Assembly: GCF_000620625.1 (NCBI RefSeq)
Contig: NZ_JIAW01000003.1
Location: 1 to 64,000 of the forward strand
DNA: 64,000 nucleotides
Direction of reading: 5' to 3'
Source: Mycobacterium sp. URHB0044
GTDB lineage: Bacteria > Actinomycetota > Actinomycetes > Mycobacteriales > Mycobacteriaceae
Under the pieces are notes generated by a model that worked only from the letters and a program-made list of their open reading frames with translations, had not been told where the DNA came from and made no database searches. This document shows, one piece after another, positions 7,575-15,548 of this stretch; within the stretch, counting starts at the first letter, position 1, and each line of letters opens with the position of its first letter. A program made the position numbers and the translations under genes.

Positions 7575-9194
7575 TCAGTCGGCGGAATGAACTCGCCTGC
7601 CCCGCAGGAAGGTTCCGCGTACCACGATCCTGGGAACATCGAGCGCGGGCGTGGCTCGAGGATCGCGATCGAGCCACACCAGATCGGCACTTGCGCCGAC
7701 GCCGATCGTGCCCCACGGCGCATCGGCTTGTCCGGCGAATGCCTGTTGCGACACCGCCGAGGTGTAAGCCGTCAGCGCCTGCTCCATGGTGATGATCTCC
7801 TCGGGCGTCCAGCCGCCCTCGGGGTCCCCTTCCGACGTGCGGCGGGACACCGCGACGGCGATGCCGTCCAACGGCGCACCGGAGGACACCGGCCAGTCCG
7901 ACCCGAACGCCAGGCGTGCGCCGTCGTCGTGGAGGCTTCGCATCCGGTACTGCTTGTCGGACCGCTCGGCGCCGAGGCGCGGGACGGTGAGCACTGTCAT
8001 CAGCGCATCCATCTGAGCCCACAACGGCTGCATGTTCGGGATCACGCCGAGTTCGGAGAACCGGTTCAGGTCGGCGTCGTCGACGAGCTGGACGTGCGCG
8101 ATCACCGGGCGCCGGTCCCGAGGACCGTTGCGCTCGACGGCATAGGCGATGGCGTCGAGCGCCTGCCGCACCGCCGCGTCACCGATGGCGTGGATGTGGA
8201 TCTGCAGCCCGAGCTCGTCGACGCGACGCGCGGCCTCGGCCAGACTGTCCCCCTCCCAGACCTGCATGCCGTGGTCGTGGAGGCCCGAGCAGTACGGCGC
8301 CAGCAGCGCGCCGGTCTCGTTCTCGACGACCCCGTCGGCGAAGAACTTGACGGTATTCGCGGTGAGAAACGGCGAACCCATCTCGTCGACCCGGCGGCGG
8401 GCCTGCACGAAATCGTCCAGCTGCGTGTCGAAGTGGCGCGGATCGGCGTACAACGCGAGGTTGAAGCGGACGCGCAACGCGTCGCGTTGGGCCGCCGTGA
8501 GGTAGGTGTCGACGTCGGCAGGCTCCACCCACGCGTCCTGCACCCACGTGACTCCCCGAGCCAGGTAGTAATCGGCCGCGGTGCCGAGCGCGGCGATCCG
8601 GACGTCTTCGTCGCGCGGGGGCATGACGGCAGTGACGAGGTCGACCGCGCCCCACTCACGCAGGGTGCCGAGCACGGAGCCGTCGTCGCGGTGCGGGATC
8701 TCGCCGAGCACCGGATCTGGCGTCTCGGGTGTGATGCCCGCCCGTTGCAGCGCAACGGAATTGCACCAGACCGTGTGGTAATCCCAGGCCCGCAACACCA
8801 CCGGCCGGTCGGGTACGGCCTCGTCCAACCAGCGGGCGTCGAACAGGCCGCCTTCGGCCAGGCTTCCGTCGTAGGAGGCGCCGACGATCCACTCCTCGTC
8901 GGGGTTGTCCTTCGCGAAGCGCCGGACGGCCTCGACGATCTCCTCGACCGACGTGCACGGGCGCACCGCGGGTCCGACGGCCTCAAGTCCGCCCAGCAGC
9001 GGGTGGGCGTGCCCGTCGCCGAACGACGGCATCAGAAACCCGCCGTCGAGGTCGACTTCGGTAGCCTCGTCGTGCCCAAGGGCGTCGGCACCAAGGCCCG
9101 CGATGACGCCGTCGACGACCAGCACCGCATCGGTCGTCTGCTCCGATGTTCCCGTCCAAATGGTTCCGTTTCGGAAGACCGTCGCCGTCACCAC
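7575..9194 (-). CDS. Amidohydrolase family protein (YtcJ-like)
   Basis: A protein of about 539 residues in the amidohydrolase superfamily. FGDGHAHPLLGG gives the first metal-binding H-x-H, HIHAIGDAAVRQAL supplies the later histidine, and FGSDWPVSSGAPL supplies the conserved aspartate, as in YtcJ/Amidohydro_3 enzymes. It presumably hydrolyses an amide, carbamate or cyclic amide in the cytosol. The start is one of two consecutive GTGs (9194 or 9191); neither has a strong ribosome-binding site, but both sit 8-11 bases after the upstream stop, consistent with coupling. It is flanked by a carboxylate-amine ligase and a permease. Confidence 0.8.
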   Translation of the reverse strand: MVTATVFRNGTIWTGTSEQTTDAVLVVDGVIAGLGADALGHDEATEVDLDGGFLMPSFGDGHAHPLLGGLEAVGPAVRPCTSVEEIVEAVRRFAKDNPDEEWIVGASYDGSLAEGGLFDARWLDEAVPDRPVVLRAWDYHTVWCNSVALQRAGITPETPDPVLGEIPHRDDGSVLGTLREWGAVDLVTAVMPPRDEDVRIAALGTAADYYLARGVTWVQDAWVEPADVDTYLTAAQRDALRVRFNLALYADPRHFDTQLDDFVQARRRVDEMGSPFLTANTVKFFADGVVENETGALLAPYCSGLHDHGMQVWEGDSLAEAARRVDELGLQIHIHAIGDAAVRQALDAIAYAVERNGPRDRRPVIAHVQLVDDADLNRFSELGVIPNMQPLWAQMDALMTVLTVPRLGAERSDKQYRMRSLHDDGARLAFGSDWPVSSGAPLDGIAVAVSRRTSEGDPEGGWTPEEIITMEQALTAYTSAVSQQAFAGQADAPWGTIGVGASADLVWLDRDPRATPALDVPRIVVRGTFLRGRRVHSAD

Positions 9195-9201
9195 GGGGAG
9201 G

Positions 9202-10308
9202 TTACGCGGATACCCCGTCCAAGGTGGCCTTCGCCGCTTCCTCGACGACGTCGGCGACATTCTCGCGCCGCTGCCAGGCCCGCCGTTGTCGCATGGCGCC
9301 GTTGCCCTCCGCCGCGATGCGCGCCAGTTCCTCGCGGACCATCTCGTCGTCGCCGACGGCCTTGAGCGCGGGCTGCACCCGGTCCACGAGGTTGCCGAGA
9401 AGCCGTCCCGCGGGCAGCGGCGCGTGGGTGTCGGCCAGGTCGATCGCGCGCCCCGCCAAACCGTCCCTGGCCGCCTTCCAGTACGCCGCCCGCAGCGCAT
9501 GCGCCGTCAGGGGCAGCACCGGAGAACGGCTTTGCTCGTCCTCGAGTGCGGTCATCACGGCCGCACGCACCAGAGTGGCCAGCAGTACCGTCTCGGCGAC
9601 GGTGGCCGGGACGTCGGCGACGCGCACCTCGATGGTCGGGTAGTTGGCCGAGGGGCGGACGTCCCAATAGACCATGCCGTCGTCGAGCATGGCGCCGGCG
9701 TCGCGCATCATCCGCACCACCGCGTCGTACTCGTCGACCGAATCGAAGTGCGGCGGTGGACCGGCGCTGGGCCACCGCGCCCACAACACGCTGCGCCAGC
9801 TCGCGTAGCCGGTGTCGGCGTTCCGGTACACCGCGGAGTTGGCCGTCAGCGCGAGCAGCGACGGAAGCCATGGCCGCAGCCGGTTGCTCACCCGGACCGC
9901 CAACTCGCGCGTCGGCACGGCGACGTGCACGTGACAACCACAGATGCCCTGCTCGTGGGCGATCATTCCGAACTTGTCGGCGATCTCGCGGTAGCGCGGC
10001 GTATCGGTGATCGGGAAGCTGTGCGGAACGGTCGGGGGAAGCGCCACGGCGAGCAGGCGGGCGCCGGCCTCGTCGGCCGCCTCCGAGGCGATGCGGCGCA
10101 GTCGGCTCACCTCGGCCCGAAGGTCGTCGCTCGAGGACATCACGCTCGACGTCGTCTCGATCTGACAGCTGGTCAGCTCGAGCTGCAAGTCGACGCCCTG
10201 CGCCTTGGCGCGCTCGGCGACGGCACGGTTCAACGGGACGGGCTCACCGCTGTCGGGATCGACGAGCAGGAACTCTTCCTCGACACCGATCGTGGGATGA
10301 GTGGCCAT
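9202..10308 (-). CDS. Carboxylate-amine ligase, YbdK family (glutamate-cysteine ligase-like)
   Basis: A 368-residue protein, the normal length for YbdK. THPTIGVEEEFLLVDPDSGE at the N-terminus is the family signature (ATP/metal-binding glutamates), GICGCHVHVAVP lies in the middle and RPSANYPTIEVRVADVP is the conserved active-site strand. Family members form an amide between a carboxylate such as glutamate gamma-COOH and an amine at ATP cost; the E. coli enzyme has only weak glutamate-cysteine ligase activity, so the real substrate is open. The ATG at 10308 is chosen because the homologous region starts there. First gene of an operon with an amidohydrolase and an APC permease. Confidence 0.85.
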   Translation of the reverse strand: MATHPTIGVEEEFLLVDPDSGEPVPLNRAVAERAKAQGVDLQLELTSCQIETTSSVMSSSDDLRAEVSRLRRIASEAADEAGARLLAVALPPTVPHSFPITDTPRYREIADKFGMIAHEQGICGCHVHVAVPTRELAVRVSNRLRPWLPSLLALTANSAVYRNADTGYASWRSVLWARWPSAGPPPHFDSVDEYDAVVRMMRDAGAMLDDGMVYWDVRPSANYPTIEVRVADVPATVAETVLLATLVRAAVMTALEDEQSRSPVLPLTAHALRAAYWKAARDGLAGRAIDLADTHAPLPAGRLLGNLVDRVQPALKAVGDDEMVREELARIAAEGNGAMRQRRAWQRRENVADVVEEAAKATLDGVSA

Positions 10309-10474
10309 GGTCTGAAAAGTCGACCCGGCCCGCCGGAGTTGATCACGACGGGCCGGATCGGGGGTGAAAGCTCCTTTGCTGGCCGCGGGCGCGCTGCGCG
10401 ACCCGGGGATGTCCATTCCCGGGCGGGAGTGGGTTCAAACATCACGGTTTGGCTGCCGCCCTAAGCTCGGGGCC

Positions 10475-11296
10475 ATGGCCAAGGATTTTCGGTTCGGGTT
10501 CGGTCTGCACTCCGCCAGCCGGCGGTCGTCGGTTCAGGATTGGGCCCGCCGCGCGGAGGACATGGGCTATGACGTGCTGCACGTGCCCGATCACCTGGGC
10601 GCGCCCGCGCCGTTCCCGACGTTGATGACGGCGGCCGCGGCGACCGAGACGCTGCACGTCGGCACGTTCGTGCTCAACGCCGGGTTCTACAAGCCGGCGC
10701 TGCTGGCCCGCGACGTCGCCGCGATGCGCGACCTCACCGGCGGCCGGCTCGAGCTCGGCCTCGGCGCCGGGTACGTCGAGGAGGAGTTCGCGGCCGCCGA
10801 ACTGCCCTTCCCCACGGCCAGACAGCGGGTGGACTATCTGCGGCACGTCACCGAGTACCTGCGCGAGCACGTGCCCGAGGTGCCGATCCTGATCGCGGGC
10901 AACGGCAACCGGCTGCTGACCATCGCCGCGGAGAAGGCGCAGATCATCGGGCTCACCGGCGGGGACCCGCAGGCCGACGGTGGCGACCCCCTCGCCGAGC
11001 GAATCTCGTTCGTGCGCAACGCCGCACCGGAACGCTTCGACGAACTCGAGCTCAACATCGCGATCACCGCGCTGCCCACCGACGACTCGGGCGTGCCCGA
11101 CCTGTCCATCACGCGCCGGTTCCTGCCGGAGCTGACCGACGAGCAGCTGCTGCGGACGGCGGGCGTGCTGTCCGGGTCGACGAAGGACATCGCCGACGAG
11201 ATCAGGCGCTACCGCGACACCTACGGGGTCACGTACATCATCGTGCAGCAGCCGCACGCGGAGGCGTTCGCGAAGGTCATCGCGGAGCTGCGTTGA
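10475..11296 (+). CDS. LLM-class F420-dependent oxidoreductase
   Basis: A 273-residue luciferase-like monooxygenase superfamily protein. FRFGFGLHSA at the N-terminus, DVLHVPDHLGAPAPFPTLMTA, and DLTGGRLELGLGAGYVEEEF are the standard elements of the TIM-barrel family that in mycobacteria mostly uses coenzyme F420. The C-terminal part has the expected 'LSGSTKDIADEIRRY' element. Substrate cannot be told. I use the ATG at 10475 rather than an upstream open extension that overlaps the divergent ligase promoter. The 166-base gap to the divergent gene at 10308 contains an inverted repeat with 8-base arms (10325-10332 and 10349-10356) but no regulator site I can name. Confidence 0.85.
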   Translation: MAKDFRFGFGLHSASRRSSVQDWARRAEDMGYDVLHVPDHLGAPAPFPTLMTAAAATETLHVGTFVLNAGFYKPALLARDVAAMRDLTGGRLELGLGAGYVEEEFAAAELPFPTARQRVDYLRHVTEYLREHVPEVPILIAGNGNRLLTIAAEKAQIIGLTGGDPQADGGDPLAERISFVRNAAPERFDELELNIAITALPTDDSGVPDLSITRRFLPELTDEQLLRTAGVLSGSTKDIADEIRRYRDTYGVTYIIVQQPHAEAFAKVIAELR

Positions 11297-11325
11297 CCTG
11301 GTTCGGTAAGCTGCCACTCGTCCCC

Positions 11326-11398
11326 GCCCCCGTAGCTCAGGGGATAGAGCACGGCTCTCCTAAAGCCGGTGTCGCATGTTCGAATCATGCCGGGGGCA
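11326..11398 (+). tRNA. tRNA-Arg (anticodon CCT)
   Basis: A complete cloverleaf of 73 bases: acceptor arms GCCCCCG (11326-11332) and CGGGGGC (11391-11397), D-stem GCTC/GAGC, anticodon stem CGGCT/AGCCG around the loop CTCCTAA with anticodon CCT, T-arm GCATG-TTCGAAT-CATGC and discriminator A. CCA is not encoded. It decodes AGG, a rare codon in this high-GC genome. No integrase or duplicated 3' end was seen next to it. Confidence 0.95.
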
Positions 11399-11451
11399 CT
11401 TGGTCCGTTGCGTGATCAGCGACGGTTTGTCGATATCGCAGGTCGCAATGG

Positions 11452-12030
11452 TCACCTCGCCGTCCGGATGCCGCGCACGAAGATGCGCAACTGCCTACGC
11501 GCCGCCGTGGCCCAGTCCGGACCGTGCGGCAGCGGACTCCCGAGCAGCGTGCTGAACACGATCACGTCGATCGCGCGGACCGCGCCGTCAAGCGTCCCAT
11601 CGGATTTGCCCTCACGGACGAAACCTTCCACGGCACGGGTAATACGGCGTTTGGCATCGACGGCGTCGTCGTCGGTGAGCGGCTTGACGCCGCGCAACGG
11701 CATGGCCACCAGCTCGTCGGACATCGCTAGGCATTCCTTCAGATAGGCCTCGATCGCATCGACACCCCTCATTCCCTCGGCCTTGATCCGCGCGAGTGTG
11801 TCCAGCAGCAGGTCGCAGCCACGCCGTTGGAGCGCGTCCAGCAGAGCGTCGCGGTCGGGGAAGTGACGGTAGAAGGTGCCGACGCCAACCCCGGCTGCGT
11901 CGGCGATCTCCTTCAGCGGCACTGACTGCCCGCGACGTGCGATCACCTCCGCCGCGGTGCGCAGGATCTTCTCTCTGTTCTCGACGGCGTCACGGCGTTC
12001 CACGCGGCGGCCGGTACTCTCGACGCGCAT
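11452..12030 (-). CDS. TetR/AcrR family transcriptional regulator
   Basis: A 192-residue regulator with an N-terminal TetR helix-turn-helix: ILRTAAEVIARRGQSVPLKE, then IADAAGVGVGTFYRHFPDRDAL at roughly residues 25-65. The C-terminal ligand domain has the SGRTSVDALFKP-like character of mycobacterial TetRs but suggests no ligand. The ATG at 12030 is preferred; an in-frame GTG five codons upstream is possible. It is the last gene of the minus-strand block that starts at 15420 and lies 64 bases after a cupin gene, so it may be local feedback control, but this is not shown. Confidence 0.85.
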   Translation of the reverse strand: MRVESTGRRVERRDAVENREKILRTAAEVIARRGQSVPLKEIADAAGVGVGTFYRHFPDRDALLDALQRRGCDLLLDTLARIKAEGMRGVDAIEAYLKECLAMSDELVAMPLRGVKPLTDDDAVDAKRRITRAVEGFVREGKSDGTLDGAVRAIDVIVFSTLLGSPLPHGPDWATAARRQLRIFVRGIRTAR

Positions 12031-12094
12031 GGCTTCCAGTGTCACACAGGAATCGTCGTGTCCTCGTGACTGGGCCGTTGGCTTGGTCGGCCGA

Positions 12095-12562
12095 CTATCG
12101 GGGCGGACCGAGAATCACTTGACCGTGTTCCTTTGCGCCTTCGGCCATCCGCTGTGGCGAGATGGTAAAGCCAGCGGGCCTGGGGGTTGCGCGGTCCCTG
12201 CCTGAGTAACGGAACATGCCTTCGATGCCTGCCGGAGTGTTGATCATCAGGAGGTCCGCTTTCGCGGACGTGATGCGGTATGCATGCGGAATGTTCTTGG
12301 GCAAGAACACTATTCCACCTTCAGCCATTTCCATTTCCTGATCGTCGTACCACACCAGCGCTGTCCCCTTGATGAGCATGAACACCTCGTCCTCCCGGGT
12401 GTGCATGTGATACGGCGGTGCCTCACCCCTGCTGAGGTCGAAGCGGCCGACCATCAGCTGGCCGTCGGTCGCCTTCCCGTCGAGCAACATGGCCAGCGTG
12501 CCACCGTCTAACCATTCGAGTTTTTGTTGCTGGTCGGGTTGCGCCAGGTACGCCATGCTCAC
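12095..12562 (-). CDS. Cupin-domain protein
   Basis: A 155-residue single-domain cupin. The first cupin motif is YHMHTREDEVFMLIKG (metal ligands H, H, E) and the second is IVFLPKNIPHAYRI (third histidine). Such proteins act as small metal-dependent dioxygenases, isomerases or binding proteins. The start is a GTG with GAGGGAGC upstream; an ATG two codons on is an alternative. Located 92 bases after the LLM oxidoreductase gene on the same strand, so possibly in the same catabolic block. No specific substrate. Confidence 0.8.
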   Translation of the reverse strand: MSMAYLAQPDQQQKLEWLDGGTLAMLLDGKATDGQLMVGRFDLSRGEAPPYHMHTREDEVFMLIKGTALVWYDDQEMEMAEGGIVFLPKNIPHAYRITSAKADLLMINTPAGIEGMFRYSGRDRATPRPAGFTISPQRMAEGAKEHGQVILGPPR

Positions 12563-12654
12563 GATCGATGCTCCCTCTGATCCGGAATAATACGTCCGTT
12601 TCAGCTTACGACGATGTGGCTAGGCGGGTGCCTGTGTTGTTGCTTGAAAGTGAT

Positions 12655-13551
12655 TCAAGCCGCCCGACGATTACTCCATGTGGTGATCACCTGACCGGCG
12701 AACTCGAGCAGTTCCTCAAGGGTGGGGAACAGTGCGAAGGCATCCACGACCGCCTCGTCGACACCGTCGGCTGAGAAACGCTCGAGCCTGTCGACCACCG
12801 AGTCGACGGAGGTGCCGGGTTCGAGGTTGATCCGCATGGCCGTCTTCAGTGCGTCGGGATCGCGGCCGGCGTCCCGCGCCGCACCGCGCGCAATCGACCA
12901 CAAGTGATCGAAATCCTGAAGACCCTCTACCCCAAGCCAGCCGGTGCCGATGCGGCCGACCCGGCGCATCGCGGCCTCACTCGCCCCGCCGATCCAGATG
13001 GGCGGACCTCCCACCTGGACCGGACGCAGGTCGGCATGGACCGCCGGCAGGGAGAAGAACTCGCTGTCCCAGGACACCGGGTTGGTCGTCCACCACTCGT
13101 GCAAGAACGCCAGCACGTCGTCGAGCATCTTCCCGCGCCGGCGCCAGTCCGCGCTGCGGGCGATGTCGTGTTCGTCCTTCATCCATCCCACTCCGACGCC
13201 GACGTCGAGGCGGCCGTCACTGAGCACGTCGAGGGTCGTCAGCAGCCGGGCCAGGTGAACCGGCTCGTAGTAGAACGTGCTGAGCGTGCTGGCGTTCAGC
13301 CGCACCCGCCTGGTCGCCGCCGCGGCGACCGTCCACAACAGCACCGGATCGAGGTAGCGGGTCATCTGCGGCGGGTACGGCTGCTCCTTGCCCGGGTAGG
13401 TGCTGTGCATGTCCACGGGCGTGACGAGGCGGTCGCCAACCCACAGCGTGTCGTAACCAAGGTCCTCGAGTCCTCGGCAGAACGCGCTCAGGCCAACGGC
13501 GCTGCTGATCGCAGGCCCGACGATGGGTATGACGAAACCAAGCCTCATCAC
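12655..13551 (-). CDS. LLM-class F420-dependent oxidoreductase
   Basis: A 298-residue luciferase-like monooxygenase family protein: LGFVIPIVGP N-terminus, DLGYDTLWVGDRLVTP, DVLSDGRLDVGVGVGWMKDE and GGPPIWIGGASEAAMRRVGR are the recurrent elements of mycobacterial F420-dependent members. AGGAGG precedes tandem start codons GTG (13551) and ATG (13548); either fits. It follows the F420/NADP-binding protein gene by 31 bases, which supports use of F420 by this operon. It is a distant paralogue of the protein encoded at 10475-11296. Confidence 0.85.
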   Translation of the reverse strand: MMRLGFVIPIVGPAISSAVGLSAFCRGLEDLGYDTLWVGDRLVTPVDMHSTYPGKEQPYPPQMTRYLDPVLLWTVAAAATRRVRLNASTLSTFYYEPVHLARLLTTLDVLSDGRLDVGVGVGWMKDEHDIARSADWRRRGKMLDDVLAFLHEWWTTNPVSWDSEFFSLPAVHADLRPVQVGGPPIWIGGASEAAMRRVGRIGTGWLGVEGLQDFDHLWSIARGAARDAGRDPDALKTAMRINLEPGTSVDSVVDRLERFSADGVDEAVVDAFALFPTLEELLEFAGQVITTWSNRRAA

Positions 13552-13582
13552 GCGAATCCTCCTGTTTTGTCGCGCCTTTCGG

Positions 13583-14203
13583 TCACGCGGCCTTGACGGC
13601 GAGAGAGAAGCTCAAGTCCCCCACGCCATGTTGAGCCAGGCCCACCGACAACAGACCCGCACCCTCCAGCCAATGCGCCATGTTCAGGTCGCCGGTGTCC
13701 TGCGGGCGCAGTCCGAGGCTCTCGATGAACGCCGACAGGCTCGCCTTGGCCTGCGCGTCGTCACCTGCGATGAACACGTCCAGCGGACCACCCGCGGCCA
13801 GGACGTCGCGGAACAGGGTGTTGAACGCCTTCACGACGTGGGCGCTTGCTGGGGCGGCCTTGGCGACCAACTGCGCGTTGGAGGTGTCGTGAGGAACGGC
13901 GAGCCCGTCGACGCTGGGGGTGAAGGGGTTGGTGATGTCGACGATGATCTTGCCGGCCAGCGCGTCCCCGAACTCGCTGACGGCCGGCACGGCGCCATCG
14001 AAAAGCACTGCGAGGATGACGATGTCGCCGGCCGGGGTGGCGCCCCACGTTCCGACCGTGGCGCCGTTGCCGAGCGAGCTGGCAATGGCTGCGGCCTTCG
14101 CCGCGTCGCGACCGATGATCTCGACGGCGTTGCCGCCCTTGACGGCAAGGCCGCCGATGGCGCTGGCCATGTTGCCCGAACCGATGATGCTGATGCTGCT
14201 CAT
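13583..14203 (-). CDS. NADPH/F420 reductase-like NAD(P)-binding protein
   Basis: A 206-residue single-domain protein starting SISIIGSGNMASAIGGLAVK, a Rossmann motif (GSGNMA) like that of NADPH:F420 oxidoreductases and bacterial pyrroline-carboxylate-reductase-like proteins. DIVILAVLFDGAVPAV and KIIVDITNPF are the next conserved strands, and AHVVKAFNTLF is a signature of the F420-reductase-like group. It may move hydride between NADP and F420 for the neighbouring LLM enzyme. A paralogue is encoded at 63184-63825. Start at ATG 14203; longer open frame upstream overlaps the SnoaL-like gene and is rejected. Confidence 0.8.
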   Translation of the reverse strand: MSSISIIGSGNMASAIGGLAVKGGNAVEIIGRDAAKAAAIASSLGNGATVGTWGATPAGDIVILAVLFDGAVPAVSEFGDALAGKIIVDITNPFTPSVDGLAVPHDTSNAQLVAKAAPASAHVVKAFNTLFRDVLAAGGPLDVFIAGDDAQAKASLSAFIESLGLRPQDTGDLNMAHWLEGAGLLSVGLAQHGVGDLSFSLAVKAA

Positions 14204-14232
14204 GATGTGTTCTCTTTCGCTTGTTGTGTCGA

Positions 14233-14655
14233 CTACTGCGTGGGCGTGAGGAGTTCCCAGGGCTTCATGCCGAGGAGATCCGCGAGGCGCCTTTGCATTT
14301 GGACGCCGGACGGCAGCGTGCGCCACCAGATGGTTACCTCGGCGATCTTGCCGTCCGCGTCGAGCCTGATGTAGTCCATGCCGTTGACCACGGTGTCGTC
14401 GATCTGCAGCCGGAAGTGCGCGGCGTGGTGCGTCTCGCCGCTGAGAACCTCCTTGTAGGTGAGTTCGGTCGCCACCGTGCCGACCCCTCGCATGGCTTCC
14501 AGCACCGCCTCGCGGCCGGTGATTGGGTCGTCGCCGAGCGGGCCGTACATCACCACGTCCTCGGCGAGGATTCCGGAAAGGGCGTCTTTGTCGCCGCCGT
14601 GCATGTAATCGACGAACGCCTGCACCGTGTCGCGGTGCGGGGCGAAGGTGCTCAT
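14233..14655 (-). CDS. SnoaL/NTF2-like small protein
   Basis: A 140-residue protein of the nuclear transport factor 2-like fold: an N-terminal helix (HRDTVQAFVDYMHGGDKDAL) followed by ILAEDVVMYGPLGDDPITGREAV and a beta-rich half (DYIRLDADGKIAEVTIWWR). These are usually isomerases, cyclases, dehydratases or accessory subunits acting on small organic substrates. AGGAGC lies just before the ATG at 14655. It is the second gene of the SDR operon, 30 bases after the SDR stop. Specific activity not predictable. Confidence 0.75.
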   Translation of the reverse strand: MSTFAPHRDTVQAFVDYMHGGDKDALSGILAEDVVMYGPLGDDPITGREAVLEAMRGVGTVATELTYKEVLSGETHHAAHFRLQIDDTVVNGMDYIRLDADGKIAEVTIWWRTLPSGVQMQRRLADLLGMKPWELLTPTQ

Positions 14656-14685
14656 GGTTGCTCCTAATGTGTTGTCGTCGCTCAC

Positions 14686-15420
14686 TTAGATCACCGTGGT
14701 GCCGCCGTCGACAACCAGTTCCTGGCCGTTGACGTAGCTCGAGTCATCGGATGCGAGAAACAGTGCGGCCGAAGCGATCTCATCGGGTTGGCCCATCGTC
14801 CGCCGCGGAATGACGGACTCGAACATCGCCTTCATCTCGTCGTCCATCACCGCTTCCAACATCGGCGAGGAAACCTGGCCGGGGGTCAGCACGTTCACGC
14901 GGATCTTGCGGTCCCGCAACTCGGACACCCACACGCGTGCGTAGGCGGGCAGCACGGCCTTGCTTCCGGCGTACACGCTCCAATTCGGGTAGCCCCGCAG
15001 TGATGCGTTCGATCCGGTCATGAAGATCGAGCCGCCATCGTTGAACAGCGGCAGCGCCTTCTGAACGGTGAAGAGGGTGCCGCGCGCGTTCAGCCAGAAG
15101 GCGTCGTGGAAGTCCTCCTCGGTGATCTCACCGAGCTTGTTCTGCGCTCCGATCCCCGCGCTGGCCCACAACACGTCGATCGCACCCTTTTCCTGCTTGA
15201 CCGTGTCGAACAACCTGTCCAGATCGTCGAGGTCGGCCGAATCACCTTGCACGCCAGTCACATTCCGACCGATCTGTTCGACGGCCTCGTCCAGCGCGTC
15301 CTTTCGTCGTCCCGAGATGAAGACGTGAGCTCCCTCGTCGACGAACAACTTGGCACCGGCCAGCGCCATCCCACTCGTCGCGCCGGTGATCACCGCGACC
15401 TTGCCATCGAGCTTTCCCAT
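14686..15420 (-). CDS. SDR family oxidoreductase
   Basis: A 244-residue SDR. The glycine motif reads TGATSGMALA, so the usual third glycine (TGxxxGIG) is replaced by alanine; the fold otherwise looks intact with NARGTLF, a serine in MTGSNASLRG, the catalytic YAGSK and a final NGQELVVDGGT. The atypical glycine-motif may affect cofactor preference. GGAGAG precedes the ATG at 15420. It is the first gene of a minus-strand operon (SDR, SnoaL-like, F420/NADP-binding, LLM) and is divergent from a TetR gene that probably controls it. Confidence 0.85.
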   Translation of the reverse strand: MGKLDGKVAVITGATSGMALAGAKLFVDEGAHVFISGRRKDALDEAVEQIGRNVTGVQGDSADLDDLDRLFDTVKQEKGAIDVLWASAGIGAQNKLGEITEEDFHDAFWLNARGTLFTVQKALPLFNDGGSIFMTGSNASLRGYPNWSVYAGSKAVLPAYARVWVSELRDRKIRVNVLTPGQVSSPMLEAVMDDEMKAMFESVIPRRTMGQPDEIASAALFLASDDSSYVNGQELVVDGGTTVI

Positions 15421-15450
15421 GATCTCTCCATTCATTCGTTGGCGCCGGTG

Positions 15451-15527
15451 TTATGTACACCGATCCGCGTACTTAACGTATCGGGTGCCCACACAGGGCG
15501 CAAGTTTTATGCACACCGATCCGTACC
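15451..15527. promoter_or_regulatory. Repeated operator-like sites in the TetR/SDR divergent promoter
   Basis: Two near-identical direct repeats, 15451-15472 and 15507-15527, share TTATGyACACCGATCCG followed by a GTAC. The first copy is itself flanked as GTAC-N10-GTAC. Between them, CGTATCGGGTGCCC (15477-15490) resembles the repeat in inverted orientation. They fill the gap between the SDR start (15420) and the TetR start (15549). Binding by the TetR protein is inferred from position. Confidence 0.55.
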
Positions 15528-15548
15528 AAACTGCGCTAAGCTGGGTCT

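Noticed and set aside
10325..10356. Operator in the ligase/LLM divergent gap
   Set aside because: CCGGCCCG/CGGGCCGG is a very GC-rich inverted repeat of the kind expected by chance in this genome; no regulator gene is adjacent.
11326..11451. Phage or element attachment site at tRNA-Arg
   Set aside because: No integrase gene, no duplicated tRNA 3' end and no change in base composition next to the tRNA.
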